NCBI GenBank assembly: GCA_021030915.1
Contig: JAGEMR010000003.1
Coordinates: 372,001-436,000, forward strand
Length of the DNA: 64,000 nt
Origin: Astrothelium macrocarpum
Lineage: Eukaryota; Ascomycota; Dothideomycetes; Trypetheliales; Trypetheliaceae
Reading direction: 5' to 3'
Part shown: piece after piece, positions 1-9,705 of the stretch
How the letters are laid out: every line of letters begins with the position of its first letter
Position numbering within the stretch: position 1 is the stretch's first letter
Translations under genes and position numbers: made by a program
The notes under the pieces: generated by a model
What the model saw: only the letters and a program-made list of their open reading frames with translations
Told to the model about the DNA's origin: nothing
The model's database searches: none

Positions 1-1
1 T

Positions 2-2912
2 TGGGAGCTCCCCGAATCCCCAGAGGATGTCTTTTCACTCTTTTCCCCTACCGATATCCGACGAGCACGAGATCAATCTTTACCGAATTTTGAAAAGCTG
101 CTATTAGCTGTTACTTCCCGCCTCATCGTTCTGCGCAATCATCCATCGTTCCCCGATTCCGAAATTGCTCCCGAGCGCGATGCGTTGAACTGCATAAGAG
201 TTCTCACGCGTTTATTACCATATATATACGAGGCAGAAAATCTGGAAGAATGGGAAGAGAGGTTCTTCTGGGGCGCTCGAAGAAAGCGAACAAGGAGTGG
301 ACAGATTAGAAAGACAGAGGTACTCTTCGATGAAAGCCATGTGGACCAACCCAAGGATTCGCCAGAACCAGAGTTTGAAGAGGCAAAGCCGCTGGCAGAA
401 GAGCTCATTGATACTCTAATAGATCTGTTGTTCTTCACGGATTTCACGTTACCCAAAGGCGCATCGAAGAACAAGGTCACGTATGCAATATGGCAAAGTG
501 GAGTGGGTTGCAACAATCCGATTGGGACGAGTACACAACTGGAGCACAACAGAATGGAAATTCTCAGGTTGCTGCTTGTCATGACTAGCAAGTCAATGTA
601 CATGACCCCAAGTAAGACTCTCGTCTGGATGTATTATAGGCTTGCACTTACGCTCTCAGGCGTCCTGCCCGTAAAGGGCGTGAAAGCCATTTCGTACATC
701 ACTACATGCAATGACAAGCAAGTCGTCTTGTCTGTGCTTTGCTCTCTACTCAATACGGTATGCAATTTTTCGTGGAGTCGCGACTGATACTCGTTAATGT
801 GCTATCAGACTCTGAAATATAATCCTGCGGCCTGGCGTGTTCCTTATGCGGATCAAATTGTCACAAAAGATTCTCGGCAACTGCTGGTAACTTATTGCTT
901 ACAATTCTTACTAGTGCTCGTTTTGTATCCAATACCTGAAACTGGCAGTGGGATGGCCCCGAAAAATTATTTTCGACATTTCCTCGGTAGGCTACATCGT
1001 CCTCAAGATTTTCAATTTATTGTAGATGGGATGACCAGGATTCTCAATCAGCCGGTCAGTTGGAATCGATGACAAACTTCGAAATGCCGCTTATCATCTA
1101 CAATGTAGCTTCAAGCCACCAATTCTTATTTACCCGGCAGTCAAAAATCATTGACTTGGGCACCAGAAATGATAATGATCTTCTGGGAGACGTTACAATG
1201 CAACAAACGCTTCCGGTCATTCATCATCGATACCGACCGTGCACATGATTTCACTGTGCTAGTACTCTTTTATGCCTTGGAATCAAGAACCAATCCTTCT
1301 CGTCAAGGCATCGTAAGGATGTGTGTCTTCGTGCTTCAGACACTAAGTTCGGAGCCGAATTTTGGACGAAGTTTGAACAAAACGTTTGAAGGGCAGGACT
1401 CATTACCCACAAGTATCAAAATCCAGAACTTTCATGGTTCTTATGCTGATTACGTGATTGCTGTGAGTATTGGCCACGGATCCCACCCATAGTTAATTGG
1501 GTAGTAGCTAATAAGTACTAGTCTATCCACACCCTTATCATGGCTAGCAAGTATAAACTGGACGCCGTATATCCGGCTTTACTTGCAGTCATCAACAACA
1601 TTGCTCCTTATATTGAGAATATCGGCCGTGGCACAAGTTCGAAACTGATAAATCTTTTTTCATACATGTCTTCTCCAAGCTTTCTCCTAGCGAACGAAAC
1701 TAATCACACTCTTTTATACTCTCTACTGGAAGGCATGAACTCCATTTTCGAACATCAGTTTCAGAGTAAGCTGGCTCCTATGCTAGGCAAATTTGGGTAA
1801 AGCTGATTAGGTCGTCAGAAAATCCGTTGTTCGTGCTAGCTATCTTACGTTCCAAAAAACGATTCGAAGCACTTCGCGATTTCACACTTGAAGGAGGTCG
1901 GGAAGAGATCGAGCGGCAAATGCAGCAACGAAAAGAGCGGCAAGCCGACAACTTTGCTAACTCCCCTGTATCAAGGGGCAATTCCAACGATACTCTCCGA
2001 AGTCCCACCAGCGCACGAACGCCGTCTTTGAGTAACGTACCTGAGGACAACACATTCACGATTGGTGAGGACGAGGATGACTCTGACGAAGAGGAGCGCC
2101 CGAGCAGACCACGACAGCAAGTCCACACGCCATCAGCAAGCACGTCAAGGGCCACCTCCGTATCCTCCTCCATTGACGAGACACTGCCTCTGCAATTACG
2201 TGGCATGTCAGAAAAGGCGCGAGGCAAGATGCCCGCAGGACACCCCTCATTTTCAAGACAAAACAGCAGCGCCAGCCTGAGCAGTATTAACACCGCAATA
2301 GCCATAACCAACGGCCATTTCACGCCATCTATAGAATGGGTAAATTCCACCAACCTACCAACCCCCTACTATTCCCCCCCAAGCTAACCCACACCCCAGA
2401 TCGAAACCTGGCTCCCCACTCTCCCCCTCCACACCATCCTAACCCTCCTCTCCGACCTCGGCCCACACATCCCCTCCACCCGCACCACCCCCGCCGACAC
2501 CACCTCCTCAGACACCGCACAAGGCCTGACCCTCCTCCGCGACGCCCGCCTGCCCCCGGCCATCGAACCCACACCGCCGCGCCTCCACCTCTTCGAGTGG
2601 TCGCCGCTCAGTCTGGGCTGGTACGAGTCGCAGCTGTGGAGCTTCGTGTACCTGGGCGAGCTGAGCGTGTCGCGGGGCAGCGCGGCGGGCGTGTGGAGCG
2701 GCACCGCGATCCGCCTGTTCCGCGTGCAGGAGGTGGTGGTGCGCGAGGGGCCGAGTCTGCTGAAGCCCATGGGCGCGGTGGATGCCGTGGGTAGTAATTT
2801 GGTGCAGCGCTTGGGCGGGTTGGGCGTGAGGGGCGCGAGTGCGGCGGGGGTGGGCGCTGCTGGTGGAGGTGGAGGAGGACAGCAGAGGGGGATGACGGTG
2901 AGGGATGTTTGA
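2..2912 (+). CDS. hid1: HID1-family (Hid1/Ecm30/dymeclin) trafficking protein, 3' part
   Basis: The gene is open at the left edge of the window. Exons, derived by hand and phase-checked: <2-757, 809-1054, 1109-1462, 1522-1765, 1819-2339 and 2400-2912, giving 877 residues after the missing N-terminus. Family-typical segments are LNCIRVLTRLLPYIYEAE near the start, NPAAWRVPY after intron 1, YLPGSQKS after intron 2, NPLFVLAILRSKKRFEALR after intron 4, and a C-terminus with SPLSLGWYESQLW. HID1-family proteins are peripheral Golgi proteins that act in secretory and dense-core-vesicle sorting in animals; the fungal role is inferred. Intron 2 uses a GTCAGT donor, unlike the GTANGN/GTGAGT sites of the others. 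The central part (about 1900-2330) is Ser/Glu-rich and probably disordered. The last exon lies in a C-rich then G-rich island that leaves it almost free of T and ends it in a Gly-rich tail. Confidence 0.88.
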
Positions 2913-3000
2913 GAGGGAATTGCGTGGGAGGGTCGGGAGGTGGAGAGATGGTTGTGGATGGTGTGGGGGATGTTGGCGTGCTGAGGCGGAGGGGGTAACT
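2341..3000. other. GC-skew inversion island 1
   Basis: On the + strand the left half is very C-rich and the right half very G-rich. Hand counts: 2401-2460 has 33 C and 5 G; 2821-2880 has 37 G and 9 C. The switch is near 2600. It covers the last exon and 3' flank of the HID1-family gene and distorts its composition from Pro/Thr/His-rich to Gly/Val/Arg-rich. Its function is unknown. Confidence 0.85.
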
Positions 3001-3664
3001 GTGATTGTGGCTTAGTAGGAACGGGTGCCGGAAGTTTTTTTTTTTTTTAGTCAGGTACAATACGCGGGTCTAGTAATTCCGGATTAACGTCCAATGGGAA
3101 GAATCGGAAAGAACTGTAATGGGTGGAGAGCGCTGAACTGGCTAAAGGACAGGGTTATGGGGTAGCTATCGGATAGGAAATGGACGGTGGCTTTGCAGAG
3201 GGCATTCTAGGCGTTTGGTTGGTGGTTTAGCAAGTATTCGATCCAGACAGTTCCAGAATCACCACGGAAATCGCCGTAAAGAACATGGATTGTCGCCTTG
3301 AACTGCTTTGACGTTGTACACGGGCGCCACAGATGTGGCTGAAAGTGGCGATCTTCTATCTTTCTGTTGCCCTATGATGTCAGCCTAGAGCCCTTTAGGG
3401 ATAGCTTGACAGGGGACTGTGGCGCAGACCGCTGATCCAAGTGCACAGCCAATCAGATTCATTATGGAAGCTCCATCAGACTTCTTCCACAACTCTTTGG
3501 ACGCGCAATTTTCCTGCAGGCCAGAATGGAATCGTTCCAGACGAGCGTTTTCCATTGTTGTACTCCATTGCAGATCGCAGAGGCTGAGCCATAATCCCTG
3601 CCTGAGCATTCACCAAAATGCTGTACAAAGTACTTTCTCCTAGCAACCACTTCGAAGACACATC
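2913..3664. other. intergenic, HID1 3' flank and epoxide hydrolase promoter
   Basis: The left 90 bases continue the G-rich arm of the skew island, followed by a T-run near 3035-3050. Short ORFs on both strands overlap one another between 3385 and 3715 and resemble no family. No RNA gene was recognised. Confidence 0.5.
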
Positions 3665-5163
3665 ATGAGTTTGACAAAAGATGTCACAGAGGGCATTGAA
3701 CCATATCAGATGCATGTGAGTGAGCTGTCTTTGTCGACATTGTTGTGCTTGCTGACCATATAGGTTTCTGCCCGCTATTTGGAGTTGACAAAAAAGAAGC
3801 TGGAGCTTACACGGCTACCACGCGAATTGCAGCTTCCTGAGGAACGAAGATGGGATCATGGTACTCCAAAGGCCGTTCTTGAGCCTATAGTTGATTTCTG
3901 GTATGGTTCATACTCAAGCGAACGATTTGTGAGCTCAATAGCTGCTGACAGTTCGACAGGATGGAAGAATACGACTGGAGGGTTCAGGAAACCACTTTCA
4001 ATAATTCTTTACCACAGTTCAGAACGACAATTGAAATAGAGACAAATTCGACGAACCAAGAAGATCAACCAAAGACAAGAATACATTTTGCCCACAAAAG
4101 ATCATCTGCACCACGCGCGATTCCTCTACTCTTCTGTCACGGCTGGCCTCCAAGCTTTACAGAAGTTGTCAATATTATCGAGCCATTGTCCAATCCTATA
4201 TCAACGCCGCCAAGAGGTTCAAACGATGCTCTTGGTTTTCATGTGGTAGCACCAAGTATACCTGGATTCGGTTTTAGTGACGCAATCCACTGTGAATCAT
4301 TCGGTCTTCGACAGACGGCAGACATGTTTGATACACTGATGAAGCGACTAGGATATCGAGAGTATGTTGCTTACGGCGGTGACTGGTAAGACACTTCGAC
4401 AATCTTGGGTCTTTCCCCCAGGATTAGACGAAAGCACTAATAATTGAACAGGGGTTTCAAAATATGCCGAATGTTAGCCTTGCACCATCAAGAAAGTTGC
4501 AAAGCAGTATACACCAATTCCCCAGATATACCACCGCCCGCTCCTCGAATCGCACCTGTAGCCTATCTCAAGTATCAAATCGCGCGTTGGACAAAATGTC
4601 GAATACCATTCCTTCGATTCGGCTATACACCATCTGATATTTTGGGCTCGCGCGGAAGCTGGAAGCAAAGTCATTCAATAACACCCTTCGAAGACCAGAG
4701 CTTTCGACCACAAACCACTGCACACTCTCTTTGCGACTCACCGGTCGGTCTCTTAGCATGCATGCTTGACGCTATTCGTCCGTCGCTCGCTCTCAAGCAA
4801 TGGTCAAACACGGACATCCTGAACTGGACCATGATGCACTGGTTGCCAGGTCCCGAAGCTGCCCTCCGCTGGCTCCGACAAGCAAGTCAAGAGGCGCGAA
4901 AAGACTGCTGGAATAGCTGCAGTCCGACACCTTTGGGTATCAGTAGCTTCGGAAAGCTTGCGGAAGAACAATTGCGCAGTCCGCCGCCATGGTCTGAAGG
5001 ATGGCAAAGGCTTTGCTGGCTAAGGCGACACGAGAGGGCGGCAAAGTGGCCAGCGTGGGATGCGCCGGAAGAGACGGTGATGGACTTTAGGGATTGTTTT
5101 GGTGAGATGATTGAGAGAAAAGTCATTGTGTTCGAAAATGTGGCCACAGTTGAGGTAGACTAG
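3665..5163 (+). CDS. epoxide hydrolase-like alpha/beta hydrolase, catalytic His replaced by Lys
   Basis: Four exons (3665-3715, 3764-3900, 3960-4385, 4452-5163) encode 441 residues, the usual size of the microsomal-type epoxide hydrolase family. The N-terminal epoxide-hydrolase domain is clear (LTRLPRELQLPEERRWDHG, then DWRVQETTFNNSLPQFRTTI). The core carries the HGWP oxyanion-hole motif and GGDWG, whose Asp (residue 204) is the expected nucleophile. In this family the catalytic His lies in a C-terminal R-H-E-R-G-G-H-F type motif. Here the same segment reads RHERAAKWPAWDAPE, so that position is Lys403 (codon 5044-5046). A nearby His398 is kept but normally does not serve as the base. The protein may be inactive on epoxides, use another base or have a changed role. 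Known members open epoxides through an ester intermediate. The reading frame is intact, so it is not a pseudogene by sequence. Confidence 0.85.
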
Positions 5164-5997
5164 AGGCATCTTACAAATTCGCATACATGATTGAGCGCTT
5201 CATCTTGACTATGATTTCCCATGACTTGTCCTTTAGTAATGTCCATGTAAAGGTTTGTACATTGCCAAAGGATTGGTGCTCTAGGTCGTCCAAGGTGCAG
5301 CAATATCGATACCAGCATGCGTGAACGTTGTCCCTGCGGTCACACATTCAGACACAGATCTAGAAGAGAGAACATTTCCATATTCATTTTCAAGATAGGA
5401 CGTTTTTTCCCGATTCGTAAATTAGCATCCACCAGTACACTGTGATTGATTCTCCTTTGCAGAGCTCTCGTTGCTTAGACAAGGACGCGCGGATCTCCCC
5501 GTTTGACCGAAGGATGTTGCCATGACTGTGATAGGTGCAAACGAAAGAGGTGAGGCTAGTTAGTAAGTTGATGAGCTCTGCACCCCTGGCGCCCTGGCAT
5601 GCAGTGGCGTCAATCTGCCGCACTTGGCCTGGCAAAAATTTGGAAAATCCCTCAACCTTCGCCATAATAAAATCACCCCTCTTTCTCCCACTTTCCCACC
5701 TCTAAAATATTCCTCACACAAGTCGGATCGCATCCTCGACCAACTCGGAAGATCAAAGCTACACTTCAGCCTCATACCGTCTGTGTGGCAGTCAATCGCG
5801 GATCTCCACGATTGTTTGCAGACCGCTGCCTGCACGCGACCAAATATATCACCACCCTGTAAATCACAGCGCACAGTCTGCGCTGGCAATCACAAGCGAG
5901 ATTCTTAAGAACCCACAGCCTTAGTACTGCTACTGCGAGAAATCTCGATTAGCATATTCAAGGCCACAAACTTCCTTTTATAACCCGACTTTCTTCC
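5164..5997. other. intergenic, epoxide hydrolase 3' flank and distal SPE2 promoter
   Basis: No convincing gene. The short ORFs on both strands (5390-5908) overlap each other and match nothing recognised. A TTTTATAA stretch near 5976 is a possible TATA element for the decarboxylase gene downstream. Confidence 0.4.
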
Positions 5998-6045
5998 ATG
6001 CGTCCAGAGGATCTGGTGCGATTTCTGTCAAAACCAGCGAAGTGA
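5998..6045 (+). promoter_or_regulatory. candidate upstream ORF 1 in the SPE2 leader
   Basis: An ATG at 5998 opens a 15-codon ORF (MRPEDLVRFLSKPAK) ending at TGA 6043-6045. It lies about 580 bases before the decarboxylase start. AdoMetDC mRNAs in animals and plants carry small peptide uORFs that repress translation when polyamines are high; a similar role here is inference from position only. A GTGAGT at its end could instead be a leader intron donor. Confidence 0.35.
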
Positions 6046-6128
6046 GTTTGATATCCGCTTTTTTACCACAAATATCTACATAATTCCGGATTTTCGACTT
6101 GTTACATCTTTTAAGAGATATTTTACTG

Positions 6129-6215
6129 ATGCATTTGACCTTCCAAGGCCCAGATAACACGTGCTACTTCCGTTTTCGAGTGCTCCACAACCTACTTTCT
6201 TATTTGAGCAGATAA
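6129..6215 (+). promoter_or_regulatory. candidate upstream ORF 2 in the SPE2 leader
   Basis: ATG at 6129 opens a 28-codon ORF ending at TAA 6213-6215. From here to the main ATG at 6581 I see no other ATG, so the last 365 bases of the presumed leader are ATG-free and pyrimidine-rich. Whether this ORF is in the mature mRNA depends on the transcription start, which is unknown. Confidence 0.3.
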
Positions 6216-6376
6216 ACCTCATCTGCTGGACCCGATACTCCCCACGGTATCGGAATCTATCAGATAGAGGAAACATCCGATAGTCAACATTCCGCGGCGC
6301 AAGGCCTCTTTTATTCCCCTCTCGGCACGACCTCCTTAATATCCATTCCTAGGCCTTCATCCTTGACCTACACTGC

Positions 6377-6395
6377 TGCTGGCTTAAAGCCAGCA
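6377..6395 (+). repeat. near-perfect inverted repeat (hairpin) in the SPE2 leader
   Basis: TGCTGGCTTAAAGCCAGCA is a 19-base palindrome with one central base, able to form a stem of 6-8 bp in RNA. It lies about 190 bases before the decarboxylase ATG. It could influence ribosome scanning or be a dimeric protein site; neither is shown. Confidence 0.5.
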
Positions 6396-6580
6396 TCCAA
6401 TCTTCCCACTAGCCGTGGGCCTTCTCTTCTCAGACGAGTACCGCATTGCTCGTCTGGGTGGCAGATTGAGCTTCACTGCCCTTTTGTCCCAGCACCTGCC
6501 TGAGTTTGCCTAAAATCTTTAGAAAAATCGCCCACTTCCCATTTGCTTGAGCTGTCTTTGAGACCGCAAGCAGAATTGAG

Positions 6581-8200
6581 ATGAGCATTAATATTGCTAC
6601 ACCAAAGGAACAAATTTTATCACCATCGCTTAGTAGTACTCCGCAGTTGACTATCAATCGTGACGCTACTATCGATCTCGATTCCAGCAATGCATTTGAA
6701 GGTCCAGAAAAACTTCTCGAGGTGTGGTTCGCCCCATCTCCTGAAGCGCTCCCATTTGGAACCCAGGCCGATGGCTTGAAATCTGTATCTACTGATGCTT
6801 GGAAGGAGATGCTGGACCTGGTGCATTGTAAAGTCTTGTCCATTGTGGAATCCGGGCATGTCGATGCATACTTGCTCTCTGAATCCAGCATGTTTGTTTT
6901 TCCTCACAAACTTGTTCTGAAGACTTGTGGTACCACCACTCTACTTTGGGGATTGCATCGCATGCTTGAAATTGCTGCTACCGATGCTGGATTTCCTCAC
7001 CTCCCAGGTAGCCTTGTCAAGGACACGGCCTCTTCTGCTGCAGCTCCGTATCGGGTCTTCTACAGTCGCAAAAACTTCTTGTATCCCGATCAACAAAAGG
7101 GTCCTCATCGTAGCTGGGGTGACGAGGTTAGATTTCTGGACCGTCTCTTCGTAAATGGCAGCGCTTACATGATTGGTAAAATGAATGGCGAGCATTGGTA
7201 TCTTTACACTACTCGCCCAAACACACAGCTTACGCCGCCGCAAACACCAGATTATGAGGACACTCCGACTACGGAGCATCATTCCATTAACTTGCACGAG
7301 CAATGTAACGAATCCACCTCGGCTGGACAGTATGGTGAGGTTGATGAGACCTTGGAAATTTTAATGACGGACCTCGACGAGCAAAATGCCAAGCAGTTCT
7401 ACCTTGACCACGCGAGTGCGGTCGCCGGCGGTCAGCTTATGGAGAATGCTCGCAATGCTCGAAAAGATGCTATCAGTAATTTAGGCACCATTCCGGAGCA
7501 AAAGGAGGACTTTGCCCTTCCCGCACCCAAAATTGCTATCGAGACCTCTGATCTCGACGTCCTCGAGCATACGTCAACGGCACATAACGAAGCTCAACTA
7601 ATCGGCAGCCCCCAAAGCGTAGTAGAAGGGCCACTGAGTTTTCCGGAGGAACTTACGACAGAGGGTCATGCACTCGGTACCGTTGTGTCCGAAGCATGCG
7701 GTCTTTCCGACATTTACTCCAAAGACAAATACCCGGATGCGCGTATTGATGCATATCTCTTTACACCATGTGGCTTTTCCGCTAATGGTGTGATTCCCGT
7801 TCCTGCTAGCGAAGATTCCAAAGGCAAAGAAGGCACACCTGCAGATCCTCTATCGACCCATTATTTCACTGTCCATGTCACTCCAGAGCCACAGTGCTCA
7901 TACGCTTCATTCGAAACCAATGTTCCCGCTCGTACTTGCGGTCGTACTGCAGCGGATATTGTTAATCAAGTTGTGCGAATCTTTCACCCGGGACGTTTCA
8001 CTGTTACGCTCTTCGAAGCCAATTGCATGGGCAAGAACAAGAAGGCAAAGAAAGGTGGGAAGGCGATGGAGTCTATTGATGGTTACCGTAGGGTGGATAG
8101 GATTGTGCACGACTTGGATGGATATGGCCTTGTTTTTCGGTACTACGAGAGATACGATTGGAAAGGAGGAGCACCTAGGCTTGGTGAAGTTGGGTATTGA
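6581..8200 (+). CDS. spe2: S-adenosylmethionine decarboxylase proenzyme
   Basis: This makes decarboxylated AdoMet, the aminopropyl donor for spermidine and spermine. It is a single intronless ORF of 539 residues, longer than human (334) and yeast (396) because of a 40-residue N-terminal extension and an inserted low-complexity region (roughly residues 215-380). Diagnostic motifs: FEGPEKLLEVWF (Glu40/Glu43, matching human Glu8/Glu11); YLLSESSMFVFPHK, where self-cleavage between Glu101 and Ser102 makes the pyruvoyl group; Cys116 in KTCGTTT (human Cys82); CGFSANG and VHVTPEPQCSYASFETN, which carry the Ser and His needed for processing. The C-terminus YGLVFRYYERYDWKGG is also typical. Regulation through the long leader with small uORFs is likely by analogy. 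Confidence 0.97.
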   Translation: MSINIATPKEQILSPSLSSTPQLTINRDATIDLDSSNAFEGPEKLLEVWFAPSPEALPFGTQADGLKSVSTDAWKEMLDLVHCKVLSIVESGHVDAYLLSESSMFVFPHKLVLKTCGTTTLLWGLHRMLEIAATDAGFPHLPGSLVKDTASSAAAPYRVFYSRKNFLYPDQQKGPHRSWGDEVRFLDRLFVNGSAYMIGKMNGEHWYLYTTRPNTQLTPPQTPDYEDTPTTEHHSINLHEQCNESTSAGQYGEVDETLEILMTDLDEQNAKQFYLDHASAVAGGQLMENARNARKDAISNLGTIPEQKEDFALPAPKIAIETSDLDVLEHTSTAHNEAQLIGSPQSVVEGPLSFPEELTTEGHALGTVVSEACGLSDIYSKDKYPDARIDAYLFTPCGFSANGVIPVPASEDSKGKEGTPADPLSTHYFTVHVTPEPQCSYASFETNVPARTCGRTAADIVNQVVRIFHPGRFTVTLFEANCMGKNKKAKKGGKAMESIDGYRRVDRIVHDLDGYGLVFRYYERYDWKGGAPRLGEVGY

Positions 8201-9499
8201 GTCATGAGGCAGGGATGAGCATATTAGCCAAGCGGCAATTTGTAGAAGCCAAGAAATCTTATTATCGGTCGCTACCAAGCCTTTTCTCGGGTCACGACAC
8301 TCATTCGTCGATCTTGATTTGTTGCTATTCCTTACACCGACTCGTTAGACCAACAGCTATTCGAACTTCGTATTCAATATTGCTAGCATCACCTCTATAC
8401 ATTATTATAACAGCCCAAAACTTCAATCATTAATTTAAGTCCGTCTCTTACTCTTTTTAGTCATGCCTTGTACAAGACTTTCTTCGGGGAAACCCAAGCG
8501 AATCATTTTCCAATACGAGCAGGCACAACGCACCATGTTCATCTCAGTATTAAAACGCTACCATTGGCATCAAATTCCTGCACTGACTCATCAGCTGTAA
8601 TTCGCCTTCATCATCCTTCCATATTCAAAGTGAGCGTTGTGCAGTGCTACCGAGGGCCCGTGATAAAGCCCAGAACCCTACCGCACAAGCCTTGGAAATC
8701 CTGGTGAAAACAACTGCATCGGTCAATTGCTGTGTCATCAGCGGCTAAAGCATATCAGCTTCTCGAAGCTGTTCTGATTGATCGAAATTGTCCTACGAGC
8801 ATCAGCCCTGTCCGTTAATCTGGCGCTAAATTTCGTCTCAGCCCCATGTGCGAACACCGCGGAAAGAATTAACCTCGCACACAATCTCCGTCAGCTCGCA
8901 CCCAAGCGCGCCAACAGCATCGACTTCCACATGGGAAACAAAACAAGTTTGAAGAATCTCTCTACAAGTTTTGTACAGAACGACCAACGCTCGTCGTGAA
9001 ATTTAGCAACAAAGTTATCAAGCCACCAAACGGGTCCTTTGAGGATTTTCGCCCAGGATCAGAAGGCGAAATGATGGACGGAAATCCAACAGGAGCGAGC
9101 GCCGGTAACTTAAAACGCGTGAAACTAACCGGCACTACGTCTTCTCGGTGTACGAAGTAGCACACCAAGTTTATGATGGTCAGGCCGCTCCCTCGGTGCC
9201 TATTTGTTCGTTTGCGTCTGTAGACGCTGGGATTGGCCCTGGCATCGTTTGTGAATCTGTGCGTCTGGAGCTGTTCGTGAATCAGCCTGGGCCCCCTGGA
9301 CCGTGGCGCTCGCACTGAACATGCTAAAGGATTTTAGGGTCCAAGAGAATAGAAGGGGTGCTCGATAGTAATTAAGATAGGTGGGTATGCATGTCAGAGC
9401 GAAAAATTGTTCTTAAGGTGAGTGACCCGAACGGGTGGGACATTGCTGTACGCCCAAGCAATGTCGTCGTGAGTCGCTTTCGTACGGCATTCCATCATC
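8201..9499. other. intergenic, SPE2 3' flank and wall-protein promoter
   Basis: About 1.3 kb without a recognisable gene. Short ORFs on both strands (for example 8962-9315 on the minus strand) have no family resemblance. A short ORF begins at ATG 9391 and overlaps the start of the next gene in another frame; a strong donor-like AAGGTGAGT lies at 9417-9425. Confidence 0.4.
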
Positions 9500-9705
9500 A
9501 TGGTGGTGCAATACCGCTCGTTCTTGGCTCTGGCCGTTCTCTCGTTTCTTGTTTCATTCGTTTCGTTTGTGCAAGGGATTGGTGTTTCTTCTTCGCAAGG
9601 TTCGGCCGAGGTGGGAGATTTCGTTGCATCGGGAATTTATCTGAACAGCACCCCTTCAACAAGAAACTCTACTGTACATCCCCTTGCGCAGTCAGTAACG
9701 AGTAG
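9391..9705 (+). promoter_or_regulatory. overlapping upstream ORF or leader intron before the wall-protein gene
   Basis: ATG 9391 opens a 104-codon frame that runs past the wall-protein ATG (9500) in a different frame. If the mRNA includes it, it would suppress initiation at 9500. The alternative is a 5' leader intron starting at the GTGAGT at 9420, which would remove most of the overlap, but I could not place a confident acceptor. Confidence 0.3.

Noticed and set aside
8962..9315. 117-codon minus-strand frame between SPE2 and the wall-protein gene
   Set aside because: No family resemblance; lies in a promoter region.
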